From a virus, in IMG/VR virus record IMGVR_UViG_3300016457_001426, positions 1-27,108 of that record: a stretch of 27,108 bases of DNA; one strand, given 5' to 3'. Both the position numbers and the translations under genes were made by a program. The first letter of the stretch is position 1; each line of letters opens with the position of its first letter. The notes beneath the pieces were generated by a model. The model saw nothing but the letters and a program-made list of their open reading frames with translations, did not search any database and was not told the origin of the DNA. Positions 1-8,091 of the stretch are shown here, piece by piece.

Positions 1-2
1 CG

Positions 3-947
3 CATGATGATTCTTATTCTTATAAATATACGCATTCTCTGAAAATTTCAAAAGGAAGTTCAAATGCTTCTTATTGGAAATCCGACACCCATTCTGTTTC
101 TGAAGAGATTTATTACAAAGCAACCGCAAGAATTTTCGTTGATTCAAATACTTCTGGAAATACTTATTTGAAACTTGAATTTTTAGACACAGATGAAAAT
201 GTTGTTAAAACCTACACTTCAGCAGCAGTAACTAAAGAGATTACGCAACCATCTTCAGCTTCTACTATTTCAGTTGTTTCAGATTCTTCTTCTGATACGA
301 CCCAATCAATTATGATTTATGGAGTTGTCAATAACAACAGAACATTGGAAACTGTTGAATTAAATGGAACCTCTTCGGTTTCAACAGAAAAATCATTCTC
401 TCAGATTATTTCGGTTAAGAAGAGTTCATCAACTTCAGGGACCATCACTTTAAAATCAAATGGAGGAGCAGTCACAAATTGCACTTTATCATCAACAGAG
501 AATGAAAAAAATATGTGGGTAAAAGCAGAAATTGAAGGCTCGCCGACGGAAGATTCTGCATCTGTAAGAGTTTCCTTTTATTGCGATGCTTCTTCTGGAA
601 ATGCTTATGCTGATTCGTTTTCGTTAAGGAAAAGGCAATGGTGGACGATGATTGACGGAGTTCATTTTGCAGACAAGTTAAAAGGCTATTTTGAGATAGA
701 TTATGAATTAGCAGAGATTCCAATGATGGTTAGAGAGTTGATAAGAGATTTAAGTTGTTTATATGTCTTGGTTTATTTGTCAGGAGGCGATTCTGCAGGA
801 ATGAATTATGAGGCTTTGAAATCCGCTCAATATACGAGCATGGGTTTCAGAGAGATTTATTTAAGAATTCTTGGAGAATTTGAAAGAAAATTGGATGCTT
901 ATTGTATGATCTATAATCCGCCTTTCTTAAAAGGTAATCTTAATTAA
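3..947 (+). CDS. Virion surface/fibre protein, 5' truncated
   Basis: The reading frame is open from base 3, well before the first internal ATG at 168, so the gene begins outside the window. The visible part (about 314 residues) is rich in Ser, Thr and Asn, with alternating beta-type stretches. Its first part (SYWKSDTH, then ATARIFVDSNTSGNTYLKLEF) looks like a jelly-roll carbohydrate-binding (CBM4/9-like) domain. Around 640-947 it changes to a helical C-terminus (MMVRELIRDL, FREIYLRILGEFERKLDAY), which may be a separate assembly or attachment domain. It lies directly upstream of the adaptor candidate and the HxH fibre, which fits a tail or fibre role. Function is inferred from composition and position only. 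Confidence 0.75.
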   Translation, partial: HDDSYSYKYTHSLKISKGSSNASYWKSDTHSVSEEIYYKATARIFVDSNTSGNTYLKLEFLDTDENVVKTYTSAAVTKEITQPSSASTISVVSDSSSDTTQSIMIYGVVNNNRTLETVELNGTSSVSTEKSFSQIISVKKSSSTSGTITLKSNGGAVTNCTLSSTENEKNMWVKAEIEGSPTEDSASVRVSFYCDASSGNAYADSFSLRKRQWWTMIDGVHFADKLKGYFEIDYELAEIPMMVRELIRDLSCLYVLVYLSGGDSAGMNYEALKSAQYTSMGFREIYLRILGEFERKLDAYCMIYNPPFLKGNLN

Positions 948-962
948 ATATTTTAATTAATT

Positions 963-1319
963 ATGCCGACTTATACAACTTACGATATTGTCAAGGACAG
1001 AGTTAAGCAGATTTCAGCCGATCTTACGCAAGCGAAAATTGAAGAAAATATCAATCAGGCGGAATCTATTGTTGATGCAGTAATGAAAATGACTGCAAGA
1101 GGCTCTAATCCAGATTTTACCTTCGATGCGGACAAACACGGAATTATCAGAGATGCAACAACTTGCATTGCAGCCCTCCTTTGCATCATGTATGATACCT
1201 CTGGTTTTTCCTCAAGAGCAGAAGCTGCTTTCGTATGCGATCTTCTTTGGAACGAAGCAAACAGATGCCTTGCACTTCTTTATGATGAAAAAGGTAAAAA
1301 TTATCTAAAAAATTTATAA
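963..1319 (+). CDS. Probable head-tail adaptor (gp6-like connector)
   Basis: 118 residues. It starts at an ATG preceded by TTAATT, the context shared by the late genes. The N-terminus TYTTYDIVKDRV followed by an IEENINQAESIVDAVM helix and a long C-terminal helical region matches the plan of small all-helical adaptors that sit under the portal (HK97 gp6 / SPP1 gp15 type): a short N-terminal segment, a helix with 'I..A...ID..', and a predicted bundle. A repeated Cys-rich helix (TTCIAALLCIM) is unusual for that family. It lies 15 nt before the fibre gene and in the same late operon as the terminase genes. The family call rests on pattern resemblance, so a generic small virion protein is the alternative. 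Confidence 0.45.
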   Translation: MPTYTTYDIVKDRVKQISADLTQAKIEENINQAESIVDAVMKMTARGSNPDFTFDADKHGIIRDATTCIAALLCIMYDTSGFSSRAEAAFVCDLLWNEANRCLALLYDEKGKNYLKNL

Positions 1320-1333
1320 AATTCTCATAAGTT

Positions 1334-2965
1334 ATGGATAAATCATTTTATGACCATGTTCAGGATGAGGAAAATAACTGGTTTAAACTTTTAGAGCAGT
1401 TCAGGCACAATCTCTTCCGCTATACTAGGCCTGAAGATTTCAATTTCGATCCAAACAATTTCTTTCAGTCAATAGAAGATATTAAAAGAGGCTTCACTAC
1501 TTTTCTTGAATCTCTTTCACATCTACCTTGGCAAATTTATTCAAGTTATGAAAAATTATTCGACAGAGTAACCAACCGAAGAGATTATTCCCGCTCACTT
1601 GGCAGAAAGAGAGTTTCTACCTACAAGGAAAGCTTCCGAGAAAATTGCTCTTACGATCATCCAATAGTCCATAACTATAAATTCCCCGCAACTTTTGAAA
1701 AACAAGAGCAATTAAAGAGGGTTCGCTTAACTATTAGAAGATACAAAGTTAAATGGGATAACAAAGAAGAAACAGAACTTCATTTTCACGATGGAGGAAC
1801 TTATACTGTTGAGGGTCATACTCATGAAAAAGGAACTTTTTCAACTGATAGTCATACACACGAAGTAGGAACATTCACCGTATCCGCTCATCTCCACGTC
1901 GCAGGAACTCTAACCGTAGAAAGTCATTCTCATGAAGTAGGAACATTCTCTGTAGCAGGCCATGTTCATGCAGTAGGAACACTAACTGTTTCGAGCCATT
2001 CCCACGATAAAGGAACTTATTCTGCATCTTCTCATTATCACGAGGTTAATGGAACTGCCGATAGCACAACACCTTCTTCTGCCGCTGGCGTTTCTGTTGT
2101 CCATGCAGGTTACATAAACACTTACGACAGATCAGATTCGTGTTGCCACATTAATGAGAATTTAGTCGGCGATCCAACTCTATACACTACTAGGGTCTGG
2201 TGGCTTGCTTTCAATGCTACTGGCTACACGCAATCCGTTACAGCATATGTAGAATATCCATCAGGCTCAACCGATACAGCTTATCTTTCAGTTGATAATG
2301 GTCACTTCTATTATTGGACAATAGGAGAATCTTCTGCTTACAATTCTAGTGGATGGTTCCATTTCGGAATTCTAAATGCGAGTTATGATGGTTTTTATGT
2401 AAGCGGAACCGCTCAAAATATTTATACCCATACTCATGGTTCTCACACTCACGGCATTGACTTTAATTCTCAATATACAGCTCCAGGAATATCAGGAACC
2501 TCTGCCGCAACGCAACCAGGTTTATCTGGTACTTCAGGAAATACTCAACCAGGTTTCTCAGGAACTTCTGGAGCAACTCAACCTGGCCTTACAGGATCAA
2601 CAGGAACAAGTTCCCCTTCTTTAACAGGAACATCAGGAGCAACGCAACCAGGATTTTCAGGAACATCAGGAACCACTCAACCCGCATTCTCTGGAACTTC
2701 AGCAAATGCTACTGCCCCTATTGAGAGAAATGTTTATGAAGTAGATGATGGAGCTTCTTATCCAATAAAGGTTGAAATTAATGGTACGGTTGTTCACACA
2801 ACAAATTCTTTAGCAGTAGGAGACTCGGAAACTGTCGATCTAAAAAATTATGTCAGCGGAGATTTCACCTTGTCAGTTTATCCTGATGATCCATCAGCAA
2901 TTGTCAGATTAGACACAAACTTTGAAGTTTCTTTTTGGTATAGAGAAGAAACAGGAGGTTTATAA
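1334..2965 (+). CDS. Tail fibre with HxH metal-binding repeat array
   Basis: 543 residues. Residues 1-145 are charged and helical, probably the attachment end. Residues 150-236 contain eight HxH motifs (HFH, HTH, HTH, HLH, HSH, HVH, HSH, HYH) with an exact 12-residue period and a G-T-[FLY]-[ST]-V core between them. Residues 240-370 look like a globular domain with Cys and aromatic residues. Another HTHGSHTHG follows, then seven 11-residue repeats of the P-G-x-[ST]-G-T-S-G-x-T-Q type (384-460), and a compact beta C-terminus. HxH motifs in phage fibres (T4 gp37 needle, lambda side-fibre family) bind a line of iron ions along a trimer axis, so a metal-stabilised trimeric fibre is likely here. 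It ends with TAA-TT-ATG into the next gene. Confidence 0.75.
   Translation: MDKSFYDHVQDEENNWFKLLEQFRHNLFRYTRPEDFNFDPNNFFQSIEDIKRGFTTFLESLSHLPWQIYSSYEKLFDRVTNRRDYSRSLGRKRVSTYKESFRENCSYDHPIVHNYKFPATFEKQEQLKRVRLTIRRYKVKWDNKEETELHFHDGGTYTVEGHTHEKGTFSTDSHTHEVGTFTVSAHLHVAGTLTVESHSHEVGTFSVAGHVHAVGTLTVSSHSHDKGTYSASSHYHEVNGTADSTTPSSAAGVSVVHAGYINTYDRSDSCCHINENLVGDPTLYTTRVWWLAFNATGYTQSVTAYVEYPSGSTDTAYLSVDNGHFYYWTIGESSAYNSSGWFHFGILNASYDGFYVSGTAQNIYTHTHGSHTHGIDFNSQYTAPGISGTSAATQPGLSGTSGNTQPGFSGTSGATQPGLTGSTGTSSPSLTGTSGATQPGFSGTSGTTQPAFSGTSANATAPIERNVYEVDDGASYPIKVEINGTVVHTTNSLAVGDSETVDLKNYVSGDFTLSVYPDDPSAIVRLDTNFEVSFWYREETGGL
1781..2041 (+). repeat. Eight-unit 36-bp coding repeat (HxH array)
   Basis: Eight in-frame HxH codon triplets start at 1781 and recur every 36 bp, the last at 2033-2041. 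Synonymous positions differ strongly between units (CATTCTCATGAA against CACACACACGAA types). The array is therefore old or selected at protein level rather than a fresh slippage product. Confidence 0.9.
2483..2713 (+). repeat. Seven-unit 33-bp coding repeat (PGxSGTSGxTQ)
   Basis: Seven consecutive 11-codon units encode variants of P-G-[ILF]-S-G-T-S-G-[ANT]-T-Q. Unit 4 is the most divergent (PGLTGSTGTSS). Such Gly/Ser/Thr repeats are common as flexible or beta-helical shafts in virion fibres. The array lies inside the HxH fibre gene, after its globular middle domain. Confidence 0.9.
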
Positions 2966-2967
2966 TT

Positions 2968-3432
2968 ATGGAAGTGAATCTTTCTGCCGAGGAGTTGAAA
3001 AAAAGAATAAAATCTTTCATTAAAGAAAAACCTATAGGTCTTAAATGGGTTTCCGAGATTAAGAGAGAGAATCCAAAAGAGATTTTAATCAACGGGTTTC
3101 CAAAAAAAGTTTTAGACAATTTGGATAAATATCCTACTTTGAAAAATCATCCTCCCAATTTCCATGTAGTAGATATTAAGACGTTTCCAAACGGCAAGAT
3201 GCAAATCGAAGGGATTATTAGAGATGGAAAAGAGAAGACGAAAGAATATCAGGCTTTTGGAATTTTGATTCCCTCAGACAAAGAATTATTTGAACTTGAA
3301 AAAAAGCAATTCAAGAAGGGGAAACTCAAAGAGGTCGCAGAAAGAACTTTGAAATTTCATCGCTTAGAGGATTATTGGAATGATTTATCTCAAAAGATTA
3401 AGAAAAAACAAATAAATATAAAAAATCATTAA
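2968..3432 (+). CDS. Small basic protein of unknown function
   Basis: 154 residues, strongly basic, with Lys-rich helices at both ends and a central beta segment (FHVVDIKTFPNGKMQIEGII). It starts 2 bp after the preceding stop, in the recurring TAA-TT-ATG junction, with no ribosome-binding site. I recognise no family. Its place between the fibre and the terminase genes suggests a virion assembly or DNA-contact role, but nothing in the sequence proves that. Confidence 0.65.
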   Translation: MEVNLSAEELKKRIKSFIKEKPIGLKWVSEIKRENPKEILINGFPKKVLDNLDKYPTLKNHPPNFHVVDIKTFPNGKMQIEGIIRDGKEKTKEYQAFGILIPSDKELFELEKKQFKKGKLKEVAERTLKFHRLEDYWNDLSQKIKKKQINIKNH

Positions 3433-3434
3433 TT

Positions 3435-3674
3435 ATGGTAGAGTTCAAGATTGAGAAGACGGAAGATGAAGGCTCGCTTGTTTCAATGGATATTAGATAT
3501 AAAATAGGCGATTGTTGGAAAAAAGTCAAAATTCAGTTCAATAAAGAAGAGGTGATTTCTGGAGAGTGGAAAGAAAGGCTAAAAAGGTTTCTTGAAAGAG
3601 AAGAAGAGCAATCTAAAGTTAAAATCGATTTGAAAGATATAGTCGGGAAAAAATTAAAACCAGAAGATTTGTAA
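3435..3674 (+). CDS. Small charged protein, unknown
   Basis: 79 residues, joined to the upstream gene by another TAA-TT-ATG junction. The first half is predicted beta (VEFKIEKTEDEGSLVSMDIRY) and the second half a charged amphipathic helix (WKERLKRFLEREEEQ). No cysteines, signal peptide or membrane segment. No family recognised. It is kept as a real gene because of the tight, regular packing with its neighbours and codon use like theirs. Confidence 0.6.
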   Translation: MVEFKIEKTEDEGSLVSMDIRYKIGDCWKKVKIQFNKEEVISGEWKERLKRFLEREEEQSKVKIDLKDIVGKKLKPEDL

Positions 3675-3683
3675 GCTCAGAAA

Positions 3684-3938
3684 ATGTGGGTAAGAAGTTA
3701 TGACGGGCTCTCTCTGATTAATCTAGACAAGGTCATGGAAATTCGCATAGTCCAAACAAATCAGCCAAACATGTTTCAAATTAGGATGTTTTTTCCAGTC
3801 GCTTTGTCAGTTCAAACAGGTGCTTTCTCGGACTATGCGGTTTATTTCCAGGGGACAGAAGAAGAATGTAGGAAAAAATTAATAAGGCTTGAAAATAATA
3901 TGAAAGCAATGAAAGAAGAAATTCTTGAATTCTTTTAA
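3684..3938 (+). CDS. Small protein, unknown (PH-like beta fold possible)
   Basis: 84 residues. The start M-W-V-R-S-Y-D-G followed by LSLINLDKVMEIRI and a later YAVYF strand and C-terminal helix (EECRKKLIRLENNMKAMKEEI) resembles many short viral and bacterial proteins that report 'sequence-context' loops ahead of a helix. No enzymatic motif. It lies 9 nt after the previous gene and just before the small terminase. Confidence 0.6.
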   Translation: MWVRSYDGLSLINLDKVMEIRIVQTNQPNMFQIRMFFPVALSVQTGAFSDYAVYFQGTEEECRKKLIRLENNMKAMKEEILEFF

Positions 3939-3952
3939 GTTAATTGTTAATT

Positions 3953-4366
3953 ATGGGTGAAGAGAAAAAAGCTGAAAAACCTAAAATAAACAGGAAGAAA
4001 TTCAAAAGCCCGGAAGAATTGCAGAGAAAAATTGATAAGTATTTTGAAGATTGTAAGAAGAATAAAGAGCCTGTTACCATCACAGGGCTAGCACTCGCTT
4101 TAGATATGAGCTCTCGGCAAGATTTATTGAACTATTCTTCAAAACCAGGATATGAAGACTTCTTTGACATCGTAAAAAAAGCCAAATTAAGGGTTGAAAA
4201 TGAGATTGAAAAGGCCGTTAGAAAATCTAGTCGCGCAGGAGACATTTTCATCCTAAAGAATTTAGGATGGTCTGACAGGCAGGATGTTGCGCTTGTTCTC
4301 GATGAGAAAGTATTTCTTAACGTGAACAAGCCATTTAAACATGGTCTCCCGAAAAGTAAACGTTAA
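3953..4366 (+). CDS. terS: Terminase small subunit
   Basis: 137 residues from the ATG at 3953. That start has the TTAATT context of the late genes, and a TTG at 3944 is less likely. The product should recognise viral DNA and hand it to the large terminase. The evidence is the HTH-like N-terminal region (SPEELQRKIDKYFEDCKKN, then VTITGLALALDMSSRQDLLNY), the conserved-looking middle (FFDIVKKAKLRVENEIEKAV), and the ending G-D-I-F-I-L-K-N-L-G-W, which is the hallmark of Terminase_6-like small subunits where K-N-x-G-W-x-D follows. The gene overlaps the large terminase start by 26 bp, the usual coupling of the pair. Confidence 0.85.
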   Translation: MGEEKKAEKPKINRKKFKSPEELQRKIDKYFEDCKKNKEPVTITGLALALDMSSRQDLLNYSSKPGYEDFFDIVKKAKLRVENEIEKAVRKSSRAGDIFILKNLGWSDRQDVALVLDEKVFLNVNKPFKHGLPKSKR

Positions 4367-6563
4367 TTTCTTTGAAAAGCAATACGAGGCATACGAGTTT
4401 AAGACTCAGTTTTGCCTCGTTTGCGCGGGTGTTCAATGTATTTCTGAAGACGAATTTGTCTATACTCCAAAAGGCATCATTCAAGTTAAAGATGTGAAAA
4501 ATGGAGATGAAATATTAGGAGGCAAGGTCAGTAATGTTTATCAGTTTAAAGATGATATCTATGAGGTTCATTTCAATAATGGAATAAAGATAAAAACTAA
4601 CTTAGAGCATCCATTTTATTGTAAAAATAAAGGATGGATACGGTTAAAGGATATTAAAGCCAAGAAAGATAAAGTCTTTTTCTATTCTGTCGATAAGAAG
4701 AATGTAATAGAGCGTCCAATTAAATCTGCCAAATTGCTTGGCTATCTTTGCAGCGATGGCTACGTTAGCGGAGAAGGGCAGAGTCTAAAGTTTACCAACA
4801 CCAATTTCCATTTCATCGATGAAGTCAGAAGATTGAGCAAAGCTTTTCCAGATATCAAACCACATCTCTATAAAAAAGGTAAAGGTTGGGATTTACTGCT
4901 AACTACATATCATGGAAGTCGAAAGAATTCTCTCAAAGATTATATCAAAGAATTAAAAATTACTAAAGATAGTTTTGGCAAGATAGTAGAAGGTGATAAG
5001 AATTCTTTAATTGACTTTTTACAAGGATTCTTTAATGGAGATGGATATTTAACTCTTTATCAAAATCGCCGAAATAGAAAAGATATTTATCTCATAGGTT
5101 TTTGCATCGGGACTAGTAAGAGAAAAGCTTATGAAATGCAGTACATTCTTTGGAAATTAGGCATCAGATCTCACATCAGGGAAGAATCATATAAGAAATC
5201 TCAGAAATATTTTTACAGGGTTGTTGTTGATAGAAATTCATCTGAAAAACTTCTTCATCTACTAGATTGGAGCAAATATCCACTCAAATTCTATAAAGCA
5301 TCTTTAATAAAGACAATAAAAGCTAGAAATAATAAGGAATGGCTTTCAGTCTCTAGCATTAAAAAAATAGGAAAAGGAATAGTAAAAGGTTGGAAAACGA
5401 CAACTCACGAGATTATCAGTTATTGCGGAATGAAAACTCACAACAGCGGTAAAACTTATTTAGGTTCTGTTTGGGTTGTTAAGAAATTTAAAACTCTTGA
5501 TCAATGCACGGGAGCAATTATTGCTCCAACTTACAAAATTCTTCAGCAGTCAACCTTGCAGAAATTTTTCTCTTTATTTCCGATTTTAAGACTAGGTTAC
5601 AAAGAACAAAAGGGAGAAATTGAAATAAGTCCTGTTAAGAAAATTTTCGTTAGATCAGCAGATAATCCATTAAGTCTTGAAGGAATGTCTCTGGATTTCG
5701 CTTGGCTTGATGAAGCAGGAATGATGCCTAGATTAGTTTGGGATGTTATAAGGTCAAGGGTTTCAATGACAGGCGGGCAAGTTTTGTTAACAACAACCCC
5801 CTACGGTATAAACTGGCTGTATTATGATTTCTATCTTCCATGGCTAAATAAACAAGATCCTTCTCTTTCTTTCTTTACTTGGAAATCTATTGATAATCCA
5901 AAATTCAACAAAAAATTTTTTGAATCAGAAAGAAAAAGGATGAGCGAAAAAGAATTTAGAAGAAGGTATTGCGGTGAATTTCAAAAGATGGAAGGATTAG
6001 TTTATGATCTTCCAGAGAGTCAAATTATTGATCCAAAAGAAATTAATGATGCTACCTATGTTTGCGGAGTAGATTGGGGTTATAAAAATCCTTCTGCTAT
6101 TTTAGTTCTAGCAATAACTCAAAATGAAATTTATGCTGTTGATGAATGGAAGGAAAGCGGAAAAACAACTCCAGAAATAATTAATATTCTAAAGGCTCTC
6201 ATCTCTCGCTATAATATCAAACATGTTTTTCCAGATCCAGCAGAACCTGATAGGATAAAGGAATTAGATCTAAGCGGGATTAAATCTGAGAAAGTTAGCA
6301 AAGATCTCAAAGGAGGAATTTCTTTTATTCAACATTTGATAAAAGAAAGGAAATTATTCATTTTCAAGAATTGCGTGAATTTAATTGATGAAATGAACTC
6401 TTATCACTATCCAGAGAAACTTGATGCTTATCCAGATATCCCTGTAAAACTAAATGACCATTTATTGGATTGCTTAAGATATGCTTTATATTCTTATAAT
6501 TTAAATCTAAAAAGTTCGATTAATGAAAAAGTAACTGATGAGATAATTTGCGGGAATTTTTGA
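4341..6563 (+). CDS. terL: Terminase large subunit with intein in Walker A
   Basis: 740 residues, of which 33-368 are an intein; the spliced protein would be 404 residues, a normal TerL length. This is the motor that pumps DNA into the head and cuts it. Extein features are the Walker A motif GVQ-SGKT, rebuilt only after splicing (residues 30-32 and 369-372), Walker B in LDFAWLDEAGMM, the coupling stretch LLTTTPYG, and an RNase H-like nuclease with D in GVDWGYKNPS, D in FPDPAEPDR and DHLLDCLRYALY. The small terminase gene lies immediately upstream and overlaps it. The late operon ends here, before a large hairpin at 6568. Certain as a terminase; activity depends on splicing. Confidence 0.96.
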   Translation: MVSRKVNVNFFEKQYEAYEFKTQFCLVCAGVQCISEDEFVYTPKGIIQVKDVKNGDEILGGKVSNVYQFKDDIYEVHFNNGIKIKTNLEHPFYCKNKGWIRLKDIKAKKDKVFFYSVDKKNVIERPIKSAKLLGYLCSDGYVSGEGQSLKFTNTNFHFIDEVRRLSKAFPDIKPHLYKKGKGWDLLLTTYHGSRKNSLKDYIKELKITKDSFGKIVEGDKNSLIDFLQGFFNGDGYLTLYQNRRNRKDIYLIGFCIGTSKRKAYEMQYILWKLGIRSHIREESYKKSQKYFYRVVVDRNSSEKLLHLLDWSKYPLKFYKASLIKTIKARNNKEWLSVSSIKKIGKGIVKGWKTTTHEIISYCGMKTHNSGKTYLGSVWVVKKFKTLDQCTGAIIAPTYKILQQSTLQKFFSLFPILRLGYKEQKGEIEISPVKKIFVRSADNPLSLEGMSLDFAWLDEAGMMPRLVWDVIRSRVSMTGGQVLLTTTPYGINWLYYDFYLPWLNKQDPSLSFFTWKSIDNPKFNKKFFESERKRMSEKEFRRRYCGEFQKMEGLVYDLPESQIIDPKEINDATYVCGVDWGYKNPSAILVLAITQNEIYAVDEWKESGKTTPEIINILKALISRYNIKHVFPDPAEPDRIKELDLSGIKSEKVSKDLKGGISFIQHLIKERKLFIFKNCVNLIDEMNSYHYPEKLDAYPDIPVKLNDHLLDCLRYALYSYNLNLKSSINEKVTDEIICGNF
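4437..5444 (+). other. Intein with LAGLIDADG endonuclease domain
   Basis: 336 codons in frame inside the terminase gene. It begins with Cys33 (C-I-S-E-D-E-F-V), has block B TNLEHPFYC with the catalytic-type His90, and two LAGLIDADG helices (LLGYLCSDGY at 132-141, FLQGFFNGDG at 226-235). It ends MKTHN followed by Ser369 as the +1 residue. All the residues needed for protein splicing (C1, block B His, terminal HN, +1 Ser) are visible. Both LAGLIDADG motifs keep an acidic residue, so homing activity may be intact. Confidence 0.93.
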
Positions 6564-6567
6564 TAAG

Positions 6568-6635
6568 AGCGAACCCATAATTTCGGGTGGAATTTGTTCA
6601 ATTCCACACGCTTCGCTCCAAAATTAGGGTTCGCT
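6568..6635 (+). terminator. Nested hairpin at convergent operon ends
   Basis: AGCGAACCC (6568-6576) pairs with GGGTTCGCT (6627-6635), extended by AATTT/AAATT. Inside it GTGGAATT (6587-6594) pairs with AATTCCAC (6600-6607) around a TGTTC loop. It begins 5 nt after the terminase stop, between two convergent operons. No T-tract follows, so it may be an RNA 3'-end protector or a DNA site rather than a classical terminator. Confidence 0.6.
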
Positions 6636-6637
6636 GT

Positions 6638-6697
6638 TAAACTTAACGGAAGCAACTGCATTCATGATAAACTTAACGGGAGCTACCGCTTCCACCC
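6638..6697. repeat. Two 30-bp direct repeats
   Basis: TAAACTTAACGG occurs at 6638-6649 and again at 6668-6679. Similarity continues imperfectly after it (AAGCAACTGC against GAGCTACCGC), giving two tandem units of 30 bp. Non-coding. They could be protein-binding iterons or a recombination site. Confidence 0.6.
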
Positions 6698-6755
6698 ATC
6701 TCACCAAATTTTATTAAAGCGTATCTCTTATTTGCCTAATCAGATTTGGTGAGAT
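6698..6755. repeat. 12-bp perfect inverted repeat
   Basis: ATCTCACCAAAT (6698-6709) and ATTTGGTGAGAT (6744-6755) are perfect complements around a 34-nt AT-rich spacer. This follows the direct repeats and lies 21 bp beyond the end of the minus-strand operon (stop at 6776). It may act as a 3' hairpin for that operon or as an operator or attachment site. The sequence alone does not decide. Confidence 0.65.
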
Positions 6756-6775
6756 GCCTCCGTCAATTGTCGTAA

Positions 6776-6973
6776 TTAAGATTTCCACTTCTTTCTATAT
6801 TCCTCAAAAGAATTTCTCTCCCAAGCATCCATTAGATCTACAAACCTTTCAGGATTTATTTCGCATAATCTACTCATAGCATCAATGGTTTTTTGGTCTC
6901 CAGATTTTACTTTCTCAAGAATAATTTCTAAATTCTCCTCAACATATCCCCAAGTTAAAACCAATTCAACCAT
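6776..6973 (-). CDS. Small helical protein, third gene of minus operon
   Basis: 65 residues from the ATG at 6973, chosen because GGGAGAG lies just upstream; an in-frame ATG at 7000 would add nine residues. All-alpha in appearance, with a Trp-rich acidic/basic mix (VELVLTWGYVEENLEIILEK, FVDLMDAWERNSFEEYRKKW). No known domain. It overlaps the 3' end of the ATPase gene by 19 bp, so it is probably translationally coupled and may partner the ATPase. Confidence 0.6.
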   Translation of the reverse strand: MVELVLTWGYVEENLEIILEKVKSGDQKTIDAMSRLCEINPERFVDLMDAWERNSFEEYRKKWKS

Positions 6974-8091
6974 TTCTCTCCCTTCTTTGTTAAAAACCAC
7001 TTCAATAACCTTTTTTCTGAATCCGCTTCATAAAAATCTAGCAAACCTAATTGAGCCAAGCAATACAACTCAGACTTAACCGTCTTCCAACCCAATTTCA
7101 AACTGTTAGCAATCTGATTGATTGTTAATTCAGTGGAAGGATCTAATTCGCCTTCCTTTGTGCACAAGGTTTTAAACATTCTGAATATTTTATATCTCTT
7201 CTCCTCAATGCAACTATATGAAATCCTCTTTATTAATTCTTTTCCTCTCTCTAAATCCCCAGAAAGCATCAAATAACTTTTCAGCATCTTCTTCAGCATT
7301 TTAAAAATTCTATCAGGATCTTCTGGACTGGTAAATCCAATTGGCTCTCCAGAATAAGCATCAACTTTTATCTCGCTTCTAAAAATGCTCACAAATTCTG
7401 TTAAATCTCTCAAATATTTCAGTGTCTCTAAATCTAATTTAGGAACGCTTTCAAATTTATTAACTTCAAAGAACATCTTCATAAGATTTTTATATTGCTC
7501 AACAACATAACTAGTTTCTCTCTCCTCTAACAAATAATCCAAATTTTTCTCAACCCAATAATCAACCCTAAAAGATATGTGCCTGGTCCCAAGGGTTTGA
7601 AATAAAGTAATTTGATTCTCTATGTCTGGAGTAGAACAAGTTAAAAGGCTAACGAATAAATTTCTATATTCTACCCTCTTTCCAGAGCCGAATTTTTGGA
7701 TCGCGTACCCATCCCATAAATTTCTGAATTGAGACCATATCTCTGATTTCTCTTGAGGATTCAAAGTCAAAAATTGAGAGAAATCAGGAATTAAAACAAT
7801 TTTTCCATCCATTTTCAAAACTTCATCAGTTTCACTCTTCAATCCTGTTATCAAAGTTCTAGAGGTTAATTTTGTCAAAAGGTAAACATCCTCAAAATCT
7901 TCAAATCCTTTTAAGTGCAAGGTTTTTCCGAAAGAGGAAGGCGCTACTACAAATAGCCAAACAGGATCTCTTTTTTCTAACTTGTGAGAGAGATAATGAG
8001 CCATCAAGATTTCTATCAAGCTGCTATCATTCACGCTGAACAATTTCTTATATATTCTTAACACCTCTCCAAAATCAATCAATTTTTGCAT
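6955..8091 (-). CDS. AAA-like P-loop ATPase with C-terminal winged helix
   Basis: 378 residues. Walker A is APSSFGKT (about residues 50-57, matching [AG]x4GK[ST]), Walker B is KIVLIPDFSQ, and LLTCSTPD looks like a sensor-1 strand. G-T-R-H-I-S-F-R-V-D carries candidate arginine-finger residues. The C-terminus has a winged-helix segment (TINQIANSLKLGWKTVKSEL, then LAQLGLLDFYE) like those of replication initiators and plasmid or virus helicases. The best reading is a viral replication or initiation ATPase acting on the adjacent control region. It overlaps the RHH gene upstream by ATG/TGA coupling. Which AAA clade it belongs to cannot be settled by eye; a transcription-control ATPase is possible. 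Confidence 0.75.
   Translation of the reverse strand: MQKLIDFGEVLRIYKKLFSVNDSSLIEILMAHYLSHKLEKRDPVWLFVVAPSSFGKTLHLKGFEDFEDVYLLTKLTSRTLITGLKSETDEVLKMDGKIVLIPDFSQFLTLNPQEKSEIWSQFRNLWDGYAIQKFGSGKRVEYRNLFVSLLTCSTPDIENQITLFQTLGTRHISFRVDYWVEKNLDYLLEERETSYVVEQYKNLMKMFFEVNKFESVPKLDLETLKYLRDLTEFVSIFRSEIKVDAYSGEPIGFTSPEDPDRIFKMLKKMLKSYLMLSGDLERGKELIKRISYSCIEEKRYKIFRMFKTLCTKEGELDPSTELTINQIANSLKLGWKTVKSELYCLAQLGLLDFYEADSEKRLLKWFLTKKGEKWLNWF

Noticed and set aside
2436-2624. Plus-strand ORF in the fibre repeat region
   Set aside because: Out-of-frame reading of the 33-bp repeat; the main frame is continuous and has domain structure.
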